From Legionella erythra (GTDB taxonomy: Bacteria; Pseudomonadota; Gammaproteobacteria; Legionellales; Legionellaceae), in the NCBI RefSeq assembly GCF_001467615.1, contig NZ_LNYA01000032.1, forward strand, positions 140,329-204,328: 64,000 nt of DNA, given 5' to 3'. Numbering within the stretch: position 1 is the first letter of the stretch; every line of letters begins with the position of its first letter. The notes under the pieces are model-generated. The model did not search any database. It saw nothing but the letters and a program-made list of their open reading frames with translations, and was not told where the DNA came from. Below are positions 24,911-33,179 of the stretch, piece by piece. Made by a program: the position numbers and the translations under genes.

Positions 24911-25699
24911 ATGGAACCATTACTTAACATTGCTGTCACCGCTGCCCGTCAGGCCGGTGATATTATTGTACGTCATATTGAACAAATTGACAGAATTAAA
25001 GTCACGGCCAAGGACAATGCCGAGTATTTCAGTGAAGTGGATATCAAAGCGGAGCAAGCCATCATTCATGCCATTCACAAGGCCTATCCCGACCATGGCA
25101 TTTTAGCAGAGGAAAGCGGCCTTTATAATGATGAATCCGATGTCCAATGGCTTATCGATCCACTGGATGGCACCAGTAACTTTCTGCACGGTTTCCCTTT
25201 TTATTCGGTGTCTATCGCCTGCAAAATTAAAAATCGTATTGAGCACGCAGTGGTCTATGATCCCATCCGGCATGAATGCTTTTCGGCCACCCGCGGCCGC
25301 GGCGCCCAACTCAATGACCGCCGCATCCGCGTCTCCAAACAAACGCAGCTGCAGCAAGCCCTGCTGGGTACAGGGGTGTCCTTTCGCAACCCGGCTGCGG
25401 CACAACGTTACCTTCCGACATTTGAAGCATTAATGGATAAATGCGTGGGGATCAGGCGAACCGGCTCAGCCGCCCTGGATTTAGTCTATGTGGCCGCCGG
25501 ACGCCTGGATGGTTTCTGGCAATTTGGCCTTCGCCCCTGGGATATTGCCGCCGGCGCCTTGATTGTAAAAGAGGCGGGGGGACTATTAAGCGATACTCAG
25601 GGCGGTGAAGACTACCTGAAACAGGGCGATGTTATCGCGGGCACCCCTAAAGTGTTCAAAGCACTCCTACAGACACTGATTCCCGTCATGAAACGCTAA
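24911..25699 (+). CDS. suhB: Inositol-1-monophosphatase (SuhB)
   Basis: A 262-residue lithium-sensitive type phosphatase. The metal-binding motifs are ILAEESG and WLIDPLDGTSNFLHGFPFYS, and the C-terminal WDIAAGALIVKEAGG carries the last metal Asp. In E. coli SuhB also takes part in rRNA transcription antitermination. The shared intergenic region with trmJ holds the promoter. A long inverted repeat follows 16 bases after the stop. Confidence 0.95.
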   Translation: MEPLLNIAVTAARQAGDIIVRHIEQIDRIKVTAKDNAEYFSEVDIKAEQAIIHAIHKAYPDHGILAEESGLYNDESDVQWLIDPLDGTSNFLHGFPFYSVSIACKIKNRIEHAVVYDPIRHECFSATRGRGAQLNDRRIRVSKQTQLQQALLGTGVSFRNPAAAQRYLPTFEALMDKCVGIRRTGSAALDLVYVAAGRLDGFWQFGLRPWDIAAGALIVKEAGGLLSDTQGGEDYLKQGDVIAGTPKVFKALLQTLIPVMKR

Positions 25700-25715
25700 T
25701 CCTGCCTGCGGACTC

Positions 25716-25777
25716 AGCTTCAGCTCCGGTACGAATTTTGCACAGAAATCGTACTGGGTCTCTGTCAACCTGAAGCT
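25716..25777 (+). repeat. Long imperfect hairpin ending at the pilV start codon
   Basis: The outer arms AGCTTCAG (25716-25723) and CTGAAGCT (25770-25777) are perfect complements. Inner arms CCGGTACGA and TCGTACTGG pair with one G-U mismatch around a 14-base loop. The right outer arm contains GAAG, the only Shine-Dalgarno-like bases before the pilV ATG at 25778, so folding would hide the ribosome site. There is no T run, so it is a poor terminator. Confidence 0.65.
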
Positions 25778-26254
25778 ATGAAGCACTTGGTAAGCCATCA
25801 AAAAGGATTCAGCTTAATTGAAGTCTTAGTCAGTTCATTTGTTCTGGCGCTGGGTTTACTCGGCATTGCGTCGTTGCAAATGAATGCCATACGTTACAAT
25901 CAAACGGCGCAATTGCGCTCAATCGCCATTGCCCAGGCGGGTAATATGGTCGATCGCATGATGGCCAATTCCGCTGGTATTCAGTCCGGTGCTTACAATA
26001 ATATATCCGGAACCCCCTCTTTACCGAGTTGCACCACCTGCACTGCCGGACAAATTGCCCAGCGCGACATTCATATCTGGAATTCAACCAACAGCACTTT
26101 ATTGCCTTCAGGACAGGGCACGATTACCCGTAATGGCAACCAGTTCACAGTTATCATGCGCTGGGATAATGAACGCACCGGGGTTAACGGCACAGGCTGC
26201 AGCGGCGACTCCGATGTTGATCTAACCTGTCTGATTATGGAAGTGGAATTATGA
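25778..26254 (+). CDS. pilV: Type IV pilus minor pilin PilV
   Basis: A 158-residue prepilin. The leader MKHLVSHQKG is cut by PilD before FSLIEVLVSSFVLALGLLGI, the class III N-methylated helix with Glu at +5. SLQMNAIRYNQTAQLRSIAI follows as in PilV. Two Cys pairs are present (CTTC, and C with C near the end). It heads a pilVWXY1 unit with four-base overlap to pilW. Minor pilins prime pilus assembly together with PilY1. Confidence 0.92.
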   Translation: MKHLVSHQKGFSLIEVLVSSFVLALGLLGIASLQMNAIRYNQTAQLRSIAIAQAGNMVDRMMANSAGIQSGAYNNISGTPSLPSCTTCTAGQIAQRDIHIWNSTNSTLLPSGQGTITRNGNQFTVIMRWDNERTGVNGTGCSGDSDVDLTCLIMEVEL

Positions 26255-27261
26255 AGCGCTTGAAATGCCAAGGCTTTTCAGTGATTGAATTCATGGTGGC
26301 CATTACGCTGGGAACCCTGCTCATTGCGAGTGCCGGTGCGGTTTACCTGAGTAATAAATCGACCTATGTCATGCAGGAAGGCTTAGCCCGCCTGCAGGAA
26401 AATGGGCGTTATGCCAATTTTTTACTGAGCCGGGAATTACGCATGGCCGGCTTTCAAGGCTGTGCCAATCAAAAGCAGATCGTGGTGACCAATTTGGTCA
26501 GAAATGTATCATCAATGTTGGCTTATGACAAACCTGTGCAGGGTTATGATGGCCTCACGGCCTCGTTCAGTCCGCTGCTGCCTGCCAATCTGACCGGTAA
26601 ACCAATGGCCGGGTCTGACATCATTGAAGTACGCATGGCCTCTAATTTTGGCGTGCAATTGCGCGATGACATGAATCAGCCTAACAACCCCATCCTGGTT
26701 TATGATCGGCTGGGCATTGCCGCGGGTGATCCGGTAATGATTACCAATTGCTCGGTAGGCGATATTTTTATTGCCGGCGCCAATACCAACGCTACCGCCA
26801 TCACCCACACAGTCAGCGACAATACCACCAATGATCTGACCATGGCTTACCCGGCCAATTCCCAGGTTATGCGTTTTCTCTATTATGCCTTTTATGTCAA
26901 AAACACCGGGCGGGTCAATTCCGTCGGTCAACCCATCCTGGCGCTGGTGCGCCTGGATATTAATGGTAACGAGGATGAAATCGCCGAGGGCGTGGAACTT
27001 ATGCGCATCAGCTATGGCGTCGATACCAACGGCGACAACACGGTGGATACTTACCAAACCGCCACTCAGGTGAATAATGCCAACAATTGGAATAATGTCA
27101 TCAGCATCCAGATAAATCTGCTCTTTGCCACGACAGAAAATGTCAACGATAAAGTTCAACCCTATACCTTTAACGGCACGACCACGACACCCACGGATCG
27201 CAAGTTACGCCGCCAATGGGATACTTTCATTACCTTAAGGAACAGAGGTTTGCCATCATGA
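26251..27261 (+). CDS. pilW: Type IV pilus assembly protein PilW
   Basis: A 336-residue minor pilin. The leader MKRLKCQG precedes FSVIEFMVAITLGTLLIASA, and LQENGRYANFLLSRELRMAGFQGC is the PilW family mark. DTNGDNTVDTYQ at about residue 252 resembles a calcium-binding loop. It overlaps pilV and pilX by four bases each. Confidence 0.92.
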   Translation: MKRLKCQGFSVIEFMVAITLGTLLIASAGAVYLSNKSTYVMQEGLARLQENGRYANFLLSRELRMAGFQGCANQKQIVVTNLVRNVSSMLAYDKPVQGYDGLTASFSPLLPANLTGKPMAGSDIIEVRMASNFGVQLRDDMNQPNNPILVYDRLGIAAGDPVMITNCSVGDIFIAGANTNATAITHTVSDNTTNDLTMAYPANSQVMRFLYYAFYVKNTGRVNSVGQPILALVRLDINGNEDEIAEGVELMRISYGVDTNGDNTVDTYQTATQVNNANNWNNVISIQINLLFATTENVNDKVQPYTFNGTTTTPTDRKLRRQWDTFITLRNRGLPS

Positions 27262-27767
27262 GGAAACAAGACGGTGCGACACTCGCTGCCACCCTGCTGT
27301 TATTACTGGTGATTACCCTTTTGGGGATTACGTCGGTTCAGGTAACGCATCTGCAGGAAAAGATGTCGGCTAACCTGCAGGATAAGGAATTATCCTTTGT
27401 AGCCGCCGAATCCGCCTTGAAAGCAGGTGAGAACTGGGTTTTAAGCCAGGAAACGGAACCCACGGTCTATGTCACCTGCCAGGCCTATCCCTGCGCACAG
27501 CAAGTCTATGAAAACATTAATCTGGCCACCCAGCCGTCAAGCTGGTGGAACAGCCGCTCGTCACAGTACACGCTGAGTATGGATAATATTGCGACCAACC
27601 CGCGCTTTATCATTGAATTTCTCCAATTCGTTCCTGACTCACCCGTTGTCGGTTCATCTGCCGCTAAAAGCACCGGCGTTTTTTATTATCAGGTCACTGC
27701 CCGTGGTACAGGGGCTACCAATGATTCAATCAGTGTCCTGCAAACCACTGTGGCAAGGAGATACTGA
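27258..27767 (+). CDS. pilX: Type IV pilus assembly protein PilX
   Basis: A 169-residue minor pilin with a short basic leader (MRKQDG) before ATLAATLLLLLVITLLGITS, then QVTHLQEKMSANLQDKELSF and AAESALKAGENWV, the usual PilX N-terminal block. The ATG at 27258 overlaps the pilW stop (ATGA), and its own stop shares one base with the pilY1 ATG. The +5 position lacks a Glu, as in many PilX proteins. Confidence 0.9.
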   Translation: MRKQDGATLAATLLLLLVITLLGITSVQVTHLQEKMSANLQDKELSFVAAESALKAGENWVLSQETEPTVYVTCQAYPCAQQVYENINLATQPSSWWNSRSSQYTLSMDNIATNPRFIIEFLQFVPDSPVVGSSAAKSTGVFYYQVTARGTGATNDSISVLQTTVARRY

Positions 27768-30700
27768 TGAAACGCATATCCAGAGCAGTGGTGTGCCTGA
27801 CCGGCACCTTAATCCTTACGCCTCTTTTCTCCGGTACCTTGAACCTGTCGCAGACCCCGTTGTTCATCACCGACACCGTGGCACCGATGACCATGCTGAT
27901 TTTAAGCCGCGACCACAAGCTTTATTTTGAAGCCTACAATGATTTGACCGATCTGGACGATGATGGCCAGATTGAACTGCATTTTAAACCCAGTATTGAT
28001 TATTATGGTTATTTTGACAGCGCCAAATGTTACGCCTACGATTCAGGCCAGCAGTATTTCTATCCGACCGCCATGGCGGTTGATCGCAAATGCCCGGGCA
28101 GCTGGAGCGGTAATTTCTTAAACTATTTAACCACATCCCGTCTCGATGCCATACGCAAAGTCTTGTATGGCGGCTATCGCTCCGTTGACTCCACCACAGC
28201 GACGGTACTGCAACGTTCTTACATTCCCCAGGATGGCCACAGTTGGGGTAAAGAATACCAAAGCCTTGCCATCGACGGGTTTAATATCAGCGACTACACT
28301 CCTTTCACAGCCCCATTTGGAACCAATTATCATCTCTTTGCTAATACCACGCTGCTGAATACCTCCGCCCCCTTATTGCGCGTCGCGTTAAACCAGCCTT
28401 ATCGTATCTGGGAATGGGTCAGTATTGAGCGTCCGGTCGCCGGCTCGCGGGCCCTGCACGGCAGTTCAGGCCCCCTGATTAACGGCCTTACCAATTACGT
28501 GGTGCGCGTCAAAGTCTGTGACAGCGCCATCGGTCTTGAAGACAATTGCCGCAGCTATCCCAACGGTCAGCAAAAACCCATTGGTCTTTTGCAGGAGTTT
28601 GGCGAAAACAACTCCATGATGTTTGGCTTATTGACAGGAACGTATAAAAACAACCTGGCAGGCGGCGTCGTGCGCAAAAACATATCCAGTATTACCGATG
28701 AAATTGATTTAAACACCGGACAATTTACGGCAGTCAATGGCATTATTTCAACCATTAACAAATTAACCGTCACCGGTTTTGGCGGTAACTACGAGTACTC
28801 CTGCGGGTTTATTTCAACTCGCAACATCAATAACGGCGAGTGCGAAATGTGGGGGAATCCGCTGGGGGAAATGATGTATGAATCCGTGCGGTACTTAGCC
28901 GGTAAATCGTCAGCCAATTCCACTTATAATTATTCCACCGGAACGGATGTGACCTTAGGCCTGCCCAAGCCCTCCTGGGTTAACCCTTACTCCGTTTATC
29001 CCTATTGCGCCAAAGCCAATATGCTGGTTTTAAGCGACTTAAACCCGACTTATGACAGCGATCAGGTTCCGGGAAGCTACTTCAACTCTTTCAGCGGCGA
29101 TTTAACACCCTCTTTCAATGCCGCATCCCTGGCACAAAGTATTTTTACCGGTGAAGGTTTTTCAAGCCTTTTGGCTTTCATTGGCCAATCCGGCGGTACG
29201 GCCGATGGTTCTCCGAAGCCCAAAACCGTCACCAGTTTTGGTAATATCCGCGGTCTTGCGCCGCTCGAAGCCAATTCCGAGGGCAGTTATTACCCAGCCA
29301 GCGTGGCCTGGTATGCCTGGATTAATGATTTAAACAGTGCCCCGGGGAAACAAAATGCCAAATCTTACATGATTGCATTATCCGCTCCCATGCCGGAACT
29401 GAAATTCTTTGTGGGGGGTAACCCGATTACGGTACTGCCCTTTGGTAAATCCGTTGCCGGCTTCAGTATCAATGCGACTCAGGGTCAATACCAGCCGACC
29501 AATGAAATTGTGGATTACTACATTGAATCCCTGACACCCACACAAGCCGTCTTGCGAGTCAACTTTGCCGACTTGCAACAGGGCGCTGATTTTGACATGG
29601 ATGCCATTGTTAAATACACCATCACCGTCAATGCGGACAATACGTTAACCATTGCCTGCGATTCCATTTACGCAGCGGGCGGGATAACCCAGCACATGGG
29701 CTATGTCATTTCCGGTACCACTCAGGATGGGGTATACCTCGAGGTGCGTGATGTTGACACAGCTGCCGGCAGCGATGTCAGTTACTTCCTCGATACCCCG
29801 CCGGGTCAACCGCCGGGCGGCACCTGGAATGATGGCGTCGCTTTACCTTTAACCACTACGCGAACCTTTACACCGAGTTCGACACCGTCTGCCACAGTCC
29901 TTAAATCCCCGCTATGGTATGCGGCTAAATGGGGCGGGTTTATTGACTCCAATAACAACAACGAGCCGGATGTGAACACGGAATTTGATACCGACAATGA
30001 CAATGATCCGGATAACTATTTCTTAGTCACCAACGCCAACAGTTTAAGGGCGCAATTGGCCAAGGCCTTTGCCTTAATCCTTGACCGCACCGGTTCTTTC
30101 TCTTCCGCGGCTTTAAGCAGCGGTTTCCTGGCGTCCGATACGTTAATCTACCAGGCTATTTTCAGAACCAAAGACTGGAGCGGCCAACTCCTCGCCTTTG
30201 ATATTGATGAAACTAACGGGAATATCCTCTTTACCGGTTCAGGACCGCAAGGTTCTCTCTGGGATGCCGCCCAAAAACTGAGTTTGCAGAATTTCAGTAC
30301 AGGCCGCCACATCATCACCTTCAAGCCGTCCAATAACACAGGCATCAAATTCAGATGGCCATCAAACCCGGCTTCCCCCACCAACACGGAGCTGGATGTT
30401 TCGCAGGTCGCGGCTTTAAACTTAAATCCGGTAACTGCTATCAATGACGGCCAGGGCAGCAACCGCCTGAACTTCCTGCGCGGCGATAAATCGCTGGAAC
30501 AGCAAAACGGCGGAACTTTCCGCAACCGCACGACCCTGCTCGGCGACATCATTAACTCAACACCTCTGGTTATTAAGGTGCCCAATCAGCAATACCCGGT
30601 CACCTGGTCAGGGGGGGCGGCGGAAAACAGCAGCCCTTACGGCATTTTCCGTGAAAACAATTTAAACCGCCGCGCCATTATTTATGTGGGCGCCAATGAC

Positions 30701-32107
30701 GGGATGCTGCACGCGTTTGACGCGGTAACCGGCGTTGAAGTGTTTGCCTATGTACCCGCCAGCATTTTTAAGACCTTGAATCAATTGACCAATCCCAATT
30801 ACGCGCATCGTTATTATGTGGATGGTTCACCTACCGTCATTGACGTGTTCATCAACAGCGAATGGCGTACGGTGCTTGTCGGTACACTAAATGGCGGCGG
30901 CCAGGGCGTCTATGCCCTGGATGTGACCGATCCCACCCAGTTTACTGAAAATGGCGCGCCCGGCATTGTTAAATGGGAGTTCAATGACAGCGATGACGCC
31001 GATCTGGGATTCACCTACAGTCAGGCCTCCATTGTCAGGATGGCCAATGGCCAGTGGGCTGCCATTTTTGGCAATGGCTATAACAATACCGTCACCGATG
31101 GCAATGCCAGCACCACCGGTAACGCGGTTCTTTACATTGTGGACATTGCAACCGGAACGCTCATTAAAAAGCTCGATACCGGCGTTGGCATGAGTGCTGA
31201 TCCACTGTCTCAGGGGCGACCCAATGGCATGTCCAGCCCAACCGTTGTTGATTTGGACGGCAATGCGGTGGCCGATACCGTCTATGTTGGCGATTTGTTT
31301 GGCAATTTATGGAAGATTAATGTATCGGCCAGCAACCCCAACCAATGGGATTTCGCCTACAAACAAGGCAGTAATCCCAAACCCATGTTTGTCGCCACTG
31401 ACAGCGGCGGTAACCGACAACCCATCACTTCAAAACCTGCCGTGTCCAGGCTTAATTTCTCAGCCTCAGGACTCCAGATTTATATTGGTACTGGCAAATA
31501 CATTGAACCCAGTGATAAAACCGATACCAGCATACAGACCATTTACGCCTTAAGGGATGATAACACCTCCGTCATTACCGGACGCGCGCAATTACGCCAA
31601 CAAACCATCGTTTATGAGCAAAATGGTCTGCGCGTCACCAGCAATAATTTACTGGCCAACAATGATCGCGGTTGGTACATGGATTTAGTCTACAATGGCA
31701 ATGCCCGCGGCGAGCGGGTGGTATCCAACATGTTGTTTTTAAGCGGCAAAATTATCTTTTCAACCATTATACCCACCAGCGATCCCTGCGATTTCGGGGG
31801 TGAAAGCTGGTTAATGGAACTCGATGCTTACACTGGCGCACGGCTGAATTATAACGTCTTTGACATCAATAACGACAATGCCTTTGATACCAATGACTCC
31901 GTAACCTACAGCAACGGCGGACAAAATTACACTGTTCCCGTCAGCGGCATGAAGGCAAGCGTGGGCTTGATTGCCACCCCGTCTGTCTTGAATGCCGGCG
32001 ATAAAGAATACAAATACCTGCCTGGAACCAGCGGCGGCATTCAAAAAGTGCATGAAAATCCGGGTAAACAAATCTTTGGCCGACAATCCTGGCGGCAATT
32101 GCAATAG
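27767..32107 (+). CDS. pilY1: Pilus tip-associated protein PilY1
   Basis: A 1446-residue secreted protein. A signal peptide covers about residues 1-22 (SRAVVCLTGTLILTPLFSG). The C-terminal half is the Neisseria PilC/PilY1 propeller, with GDIINSTPLVIK (about 924), YVGANDGMLHAFDAVTG (about 970) and DLDGNAVAD (about 1162), the last like the calcium loop known in P. aeruginosa PilY1. Further Asp/Asn-rich possible calcium loops are at about 62-70 (DLDDDGQIE), 724-750 and 1350. I see no DxSxS MIDAS, so an N-terminal von Willebrand A domain is not evident. It is likely to act in pilus priming, adhesion or twitching. It ends the minor pilin operon; no pilE-like gene follows. Confidence 0.92.
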   Translation: MKRISRAVVCLTGTLILTPLFSGTLNLSQTPLFITDTVAPMTMLILSRDHKLYFEAYNDLTDLDDDGQIELHFKPSIDYYGYFDSAKCYAYDSGQQYFYPTAMAVDRKCPGSWSGNFLNYLTTSRLDAIRKVLYGGYRSVDSTTATVLQRSYIPQDGHSWGKEYQSLAIDGFNISDYTPFTAPFGTNYHLFANTTLLNTSAPLLRVALNQPYRIWEWVSIERPVAGSRALHGSSGPLINGLTNYVVRVKVCDSAIGLEDNCRSYPNGQQKPIGLLQEFGENNSMMFGLLTGTYKNNLAGGVVRKNISSITDEIDLNTGQFTAVNGIISTINKLTVTGFGGNYEYSCGFISTRNINNGECEMWGNPLGEMMYESVRYLAGKSSANSTYNYSTGTDVTLGLPKPSWVNPYSVYPYCAKANMLVLSDLNPTYDSDQVPGSYFNSFSGDLTPSFNAASLAQSIFTGEGFSSLLAFIGQSGGTADGSPKPKTVTSFGNIRGLAPLEANSEGSYYPASVAWYAWINDLNSAPGKQNAKSYMIALSAPMPELKFFVGGNPITVLPFGKSVAGFSINATQGQYQPTNEIVDYYIESLTPTQAVLRVNFADLQQGADFDMDAIVKYTITVNADNTLTIACDSIYAAGGITQHMGYVISGTTQDGVYLEVRDVDTAAGSDVSYFLDTPPGQPPGGTWNDGVALPLTTTRTFTPSSTPSATVLKSPLWYAAKWGGFIDSNNNNEPDVNTEFDTDNDNDPDNYFLVTNANSLRAQLAKAFALILDRTGSFSSAALSSGFLASDTLIYQAIFRTKDWSGQLLAFDIDETNGNILFTGSGPQGSLWDAAQKLSLQNFSTGRHIITFKPSNNTGIKFRWPSNPASPTNTELDVSQVAALNLNPVTAINDGQGSNRLNFLRGDKSLEQQNGGTFRNRTTLLGDIINSTPLVIKVPNQQYPVTWSGGAAENSSPYGIFRENNLNRRAIIYVGANDGMLHAFDAVTGVEVFAYVPASIFKTLNQLTNPNYAHRYYVDGSPTVIDVFINSEWRTVLVGTLNGGGQGVYALDVTDPTQFTENGAPGIVKWEFNDSDDADLGFTYSQASIVRMANGQWAAIFGNGYNNTVTDGNASTTGNAVLYIVDIATGTLIKKLDTGVGMSADPLSQGRPNGMSSPTVVDLDGNAVADTVYVGDLFGNLWKINVSASNPNQWDFAYKQGSNPKPMFVATDSGGNRQPITSKPAVSRLNFSASGLQIYIGTGKYIEPSDKTDTSIQTIYALRDDNTSVITGRAQLRQQTIVYEQNGLRVTSNNLLANNDRGWYMDLVYNGNARGERVVSNMLFLSGKIIFSTIIPTSDPCDFGGESWLMELDAYTGARLNYNVFDINNDNAFDTNDSVTYSNGGQNYTVPVSGMKASVGLIATPSVLNAGDKEYKYLPGTSGGIQKVHENPGKQIFGRQSWRQLQ

Positions 32108-32115
32108 GTAGTCTC

Positions 32116-32136
32116 CTGGCCTCCACAGGAGGCCAG
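32116..32136. terminator. Hairpin between pilY1 and sppA
   Basis: A perfect 9-bp stem (CTGGCCTCC and GGAGGCCAG) closes a three-base loop (ACA), between the convergent ends of pilY1 and sppA. It lacks a clear T run, but the stem is strong and placed where both transcripts end. Confidence 0.65.
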
Positions 32137-32139
32137 CGC

Positions 32140-33093
32140 TTATTCCCGTATTCCTTCTTTTAATCCCAGTGCCGCCGGTAATTGATTAGCGACCGCCGCG
32201 CCAATATTTTTAGTCATACGGTCAAACACGCTTTGCTTGTACGTGTAATCAATGACCTCTTCGCGTTTGATGACGTCGCGGAGCAATTCGCCGCTGCTGG
32301 CAAAGCCGTCAATCAACCCTCTTTCCTTCGATTGCGTTCCTGTCCAGAATAAGCCCGAAAAGGTATCGTTATCAATTTTAAGACGGCTGCCGCGCCCTTC
32401 TTTCACCTTGGCGATAAATTGCTGATGCACCTCATTGAGCATGACTTGCAGCAATTGCTGCTGCTCAGGCGTGGTGGGTGAAAAAGGATCAAGGAAGGCC
32501 TTGTTCGTGCCGGCGGTTTGCAGACGTCGGGTGATGCCGAGTTTTTGGATGGCATCAACAAAGCCAAATCCGTTATAAAGCACGCCGATTGAACCCACCA
32601 TGCTTGAAGGATTAGCGTAGATTTCATCCGCACCTGCTGCGACGTAATACGCCGCTGAAGCGCAGATATCGACACAAACGGCATAGGTTTTCACACTGGG
32701 GTATTTTTTTCGGTAATACTGCAGGGTATTGTACATGTAATCAGCCTGGACCGGACTGCCCCCGGGACTATTGATGCGCACCAGCAAAGCCCGCAACCCC
32801 TCGCTTTTATAGGCGGCAGCCAGACTTTTAGCGAAATTGTCAGCACTCGCGGTATCGGTATCCGAAATGGTTCCCTCAATATCAACCAGACCGACATGGG
32901 GTTTGTTTTTAGCCGTTCGGTCATCACTGAGACTGGAAGCACTGAAATAAAGGTAAACAAGCAGCAGGACAATGGCGCCACGCACAAGCCATCGGAAGCG
33001 GCGTTTACGACGTTGGTCACGCAGGTATTCGATCACCAGTTTATTTAACAGGGTTTGCGATTCGAGGTTGTCCTGAGTCGGATTATTGTTCAT
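32140..33093 (-). CDS. sppA: Signal peptide peptidase SppA (S49 family)
   Basis: A 317-residue short-form SppA. A single membrane anchor is at about 35-52 (LVRGAIVLLLVYLYFS). The catalytic Ser is in DICASAAYYVA (S146) and the Lys in GTNKAFLDPF (K198), matching the Ser-Lys dyad spacing of the short bacterial form. INSPGGSPVQADYM is the family motif. It degrades leftover signal peptides in the membrane. It is divergent from clpB. Confidence 0.94.
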   Translation of the reverse strand: MNNNPTQDNLESQTLLNKLVIEYLRDQRRKRRFRWLVRGAIVLLLVYLYFSASSLSDDRTAKNKPHVGLVDIEGTISDTDTASADNFAKSLAAAYKSEGLRALLVRINSPGGSPVQADYMYNTLQYYRKKYPSVKTYAVCVDICASAAYYVAAGADEIYANPSSMVGSIGVLYNGFGFVDAIQKLGITRRLQTAGTNKAFLDPFSPTTPEQQQLLQVMLNEVHQQFIAKVKEGRGSRLKIDNDTFSGLFWTGTQSKERGLIDGFASSGELLRDVIKREEVIDYTYKQSVFDRMTKNIGAAVANQLPAALGLKEGIRE

Positions 33094-33101
33094 AGTAGCT
33101 A

Positions 33102-33129
33102 CTTGATTTTTTGAATTAGAACCTCATTT
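33102..33129 (+). promoter_or_regulatory. Sigma-32-type heat-shock promoter of clpB
   Basis: CTTGAT (33102-33107) and CCTCATTT (33122-33129) are separated by 14 bases, matching the heat-shock consensus (CTTGAA and CCCCATnT with 13-15 bases) at nearly all key positions. It lies about 50 bases before the clpB start, and clpB is a classical sigma-32 target. Confidence 0.75.
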
Positions 33130-33179
33130 TACGGTAGGTATCCGTTAATTTAAACCACTCATTTAAGAGAGACTGCACT

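Noticed and set aside
24435-25106. 223-codon plus-strand frame over trmJ and into suhB
   Set aside because: Overlaps two well-supported genes in other frames; composition is shadow-like.
26512-27159. 215-codon minus-strand frame inside pilW
   Set aside because: It is antisense to a clear pilin gene and has no ribosome site or family resemblance.
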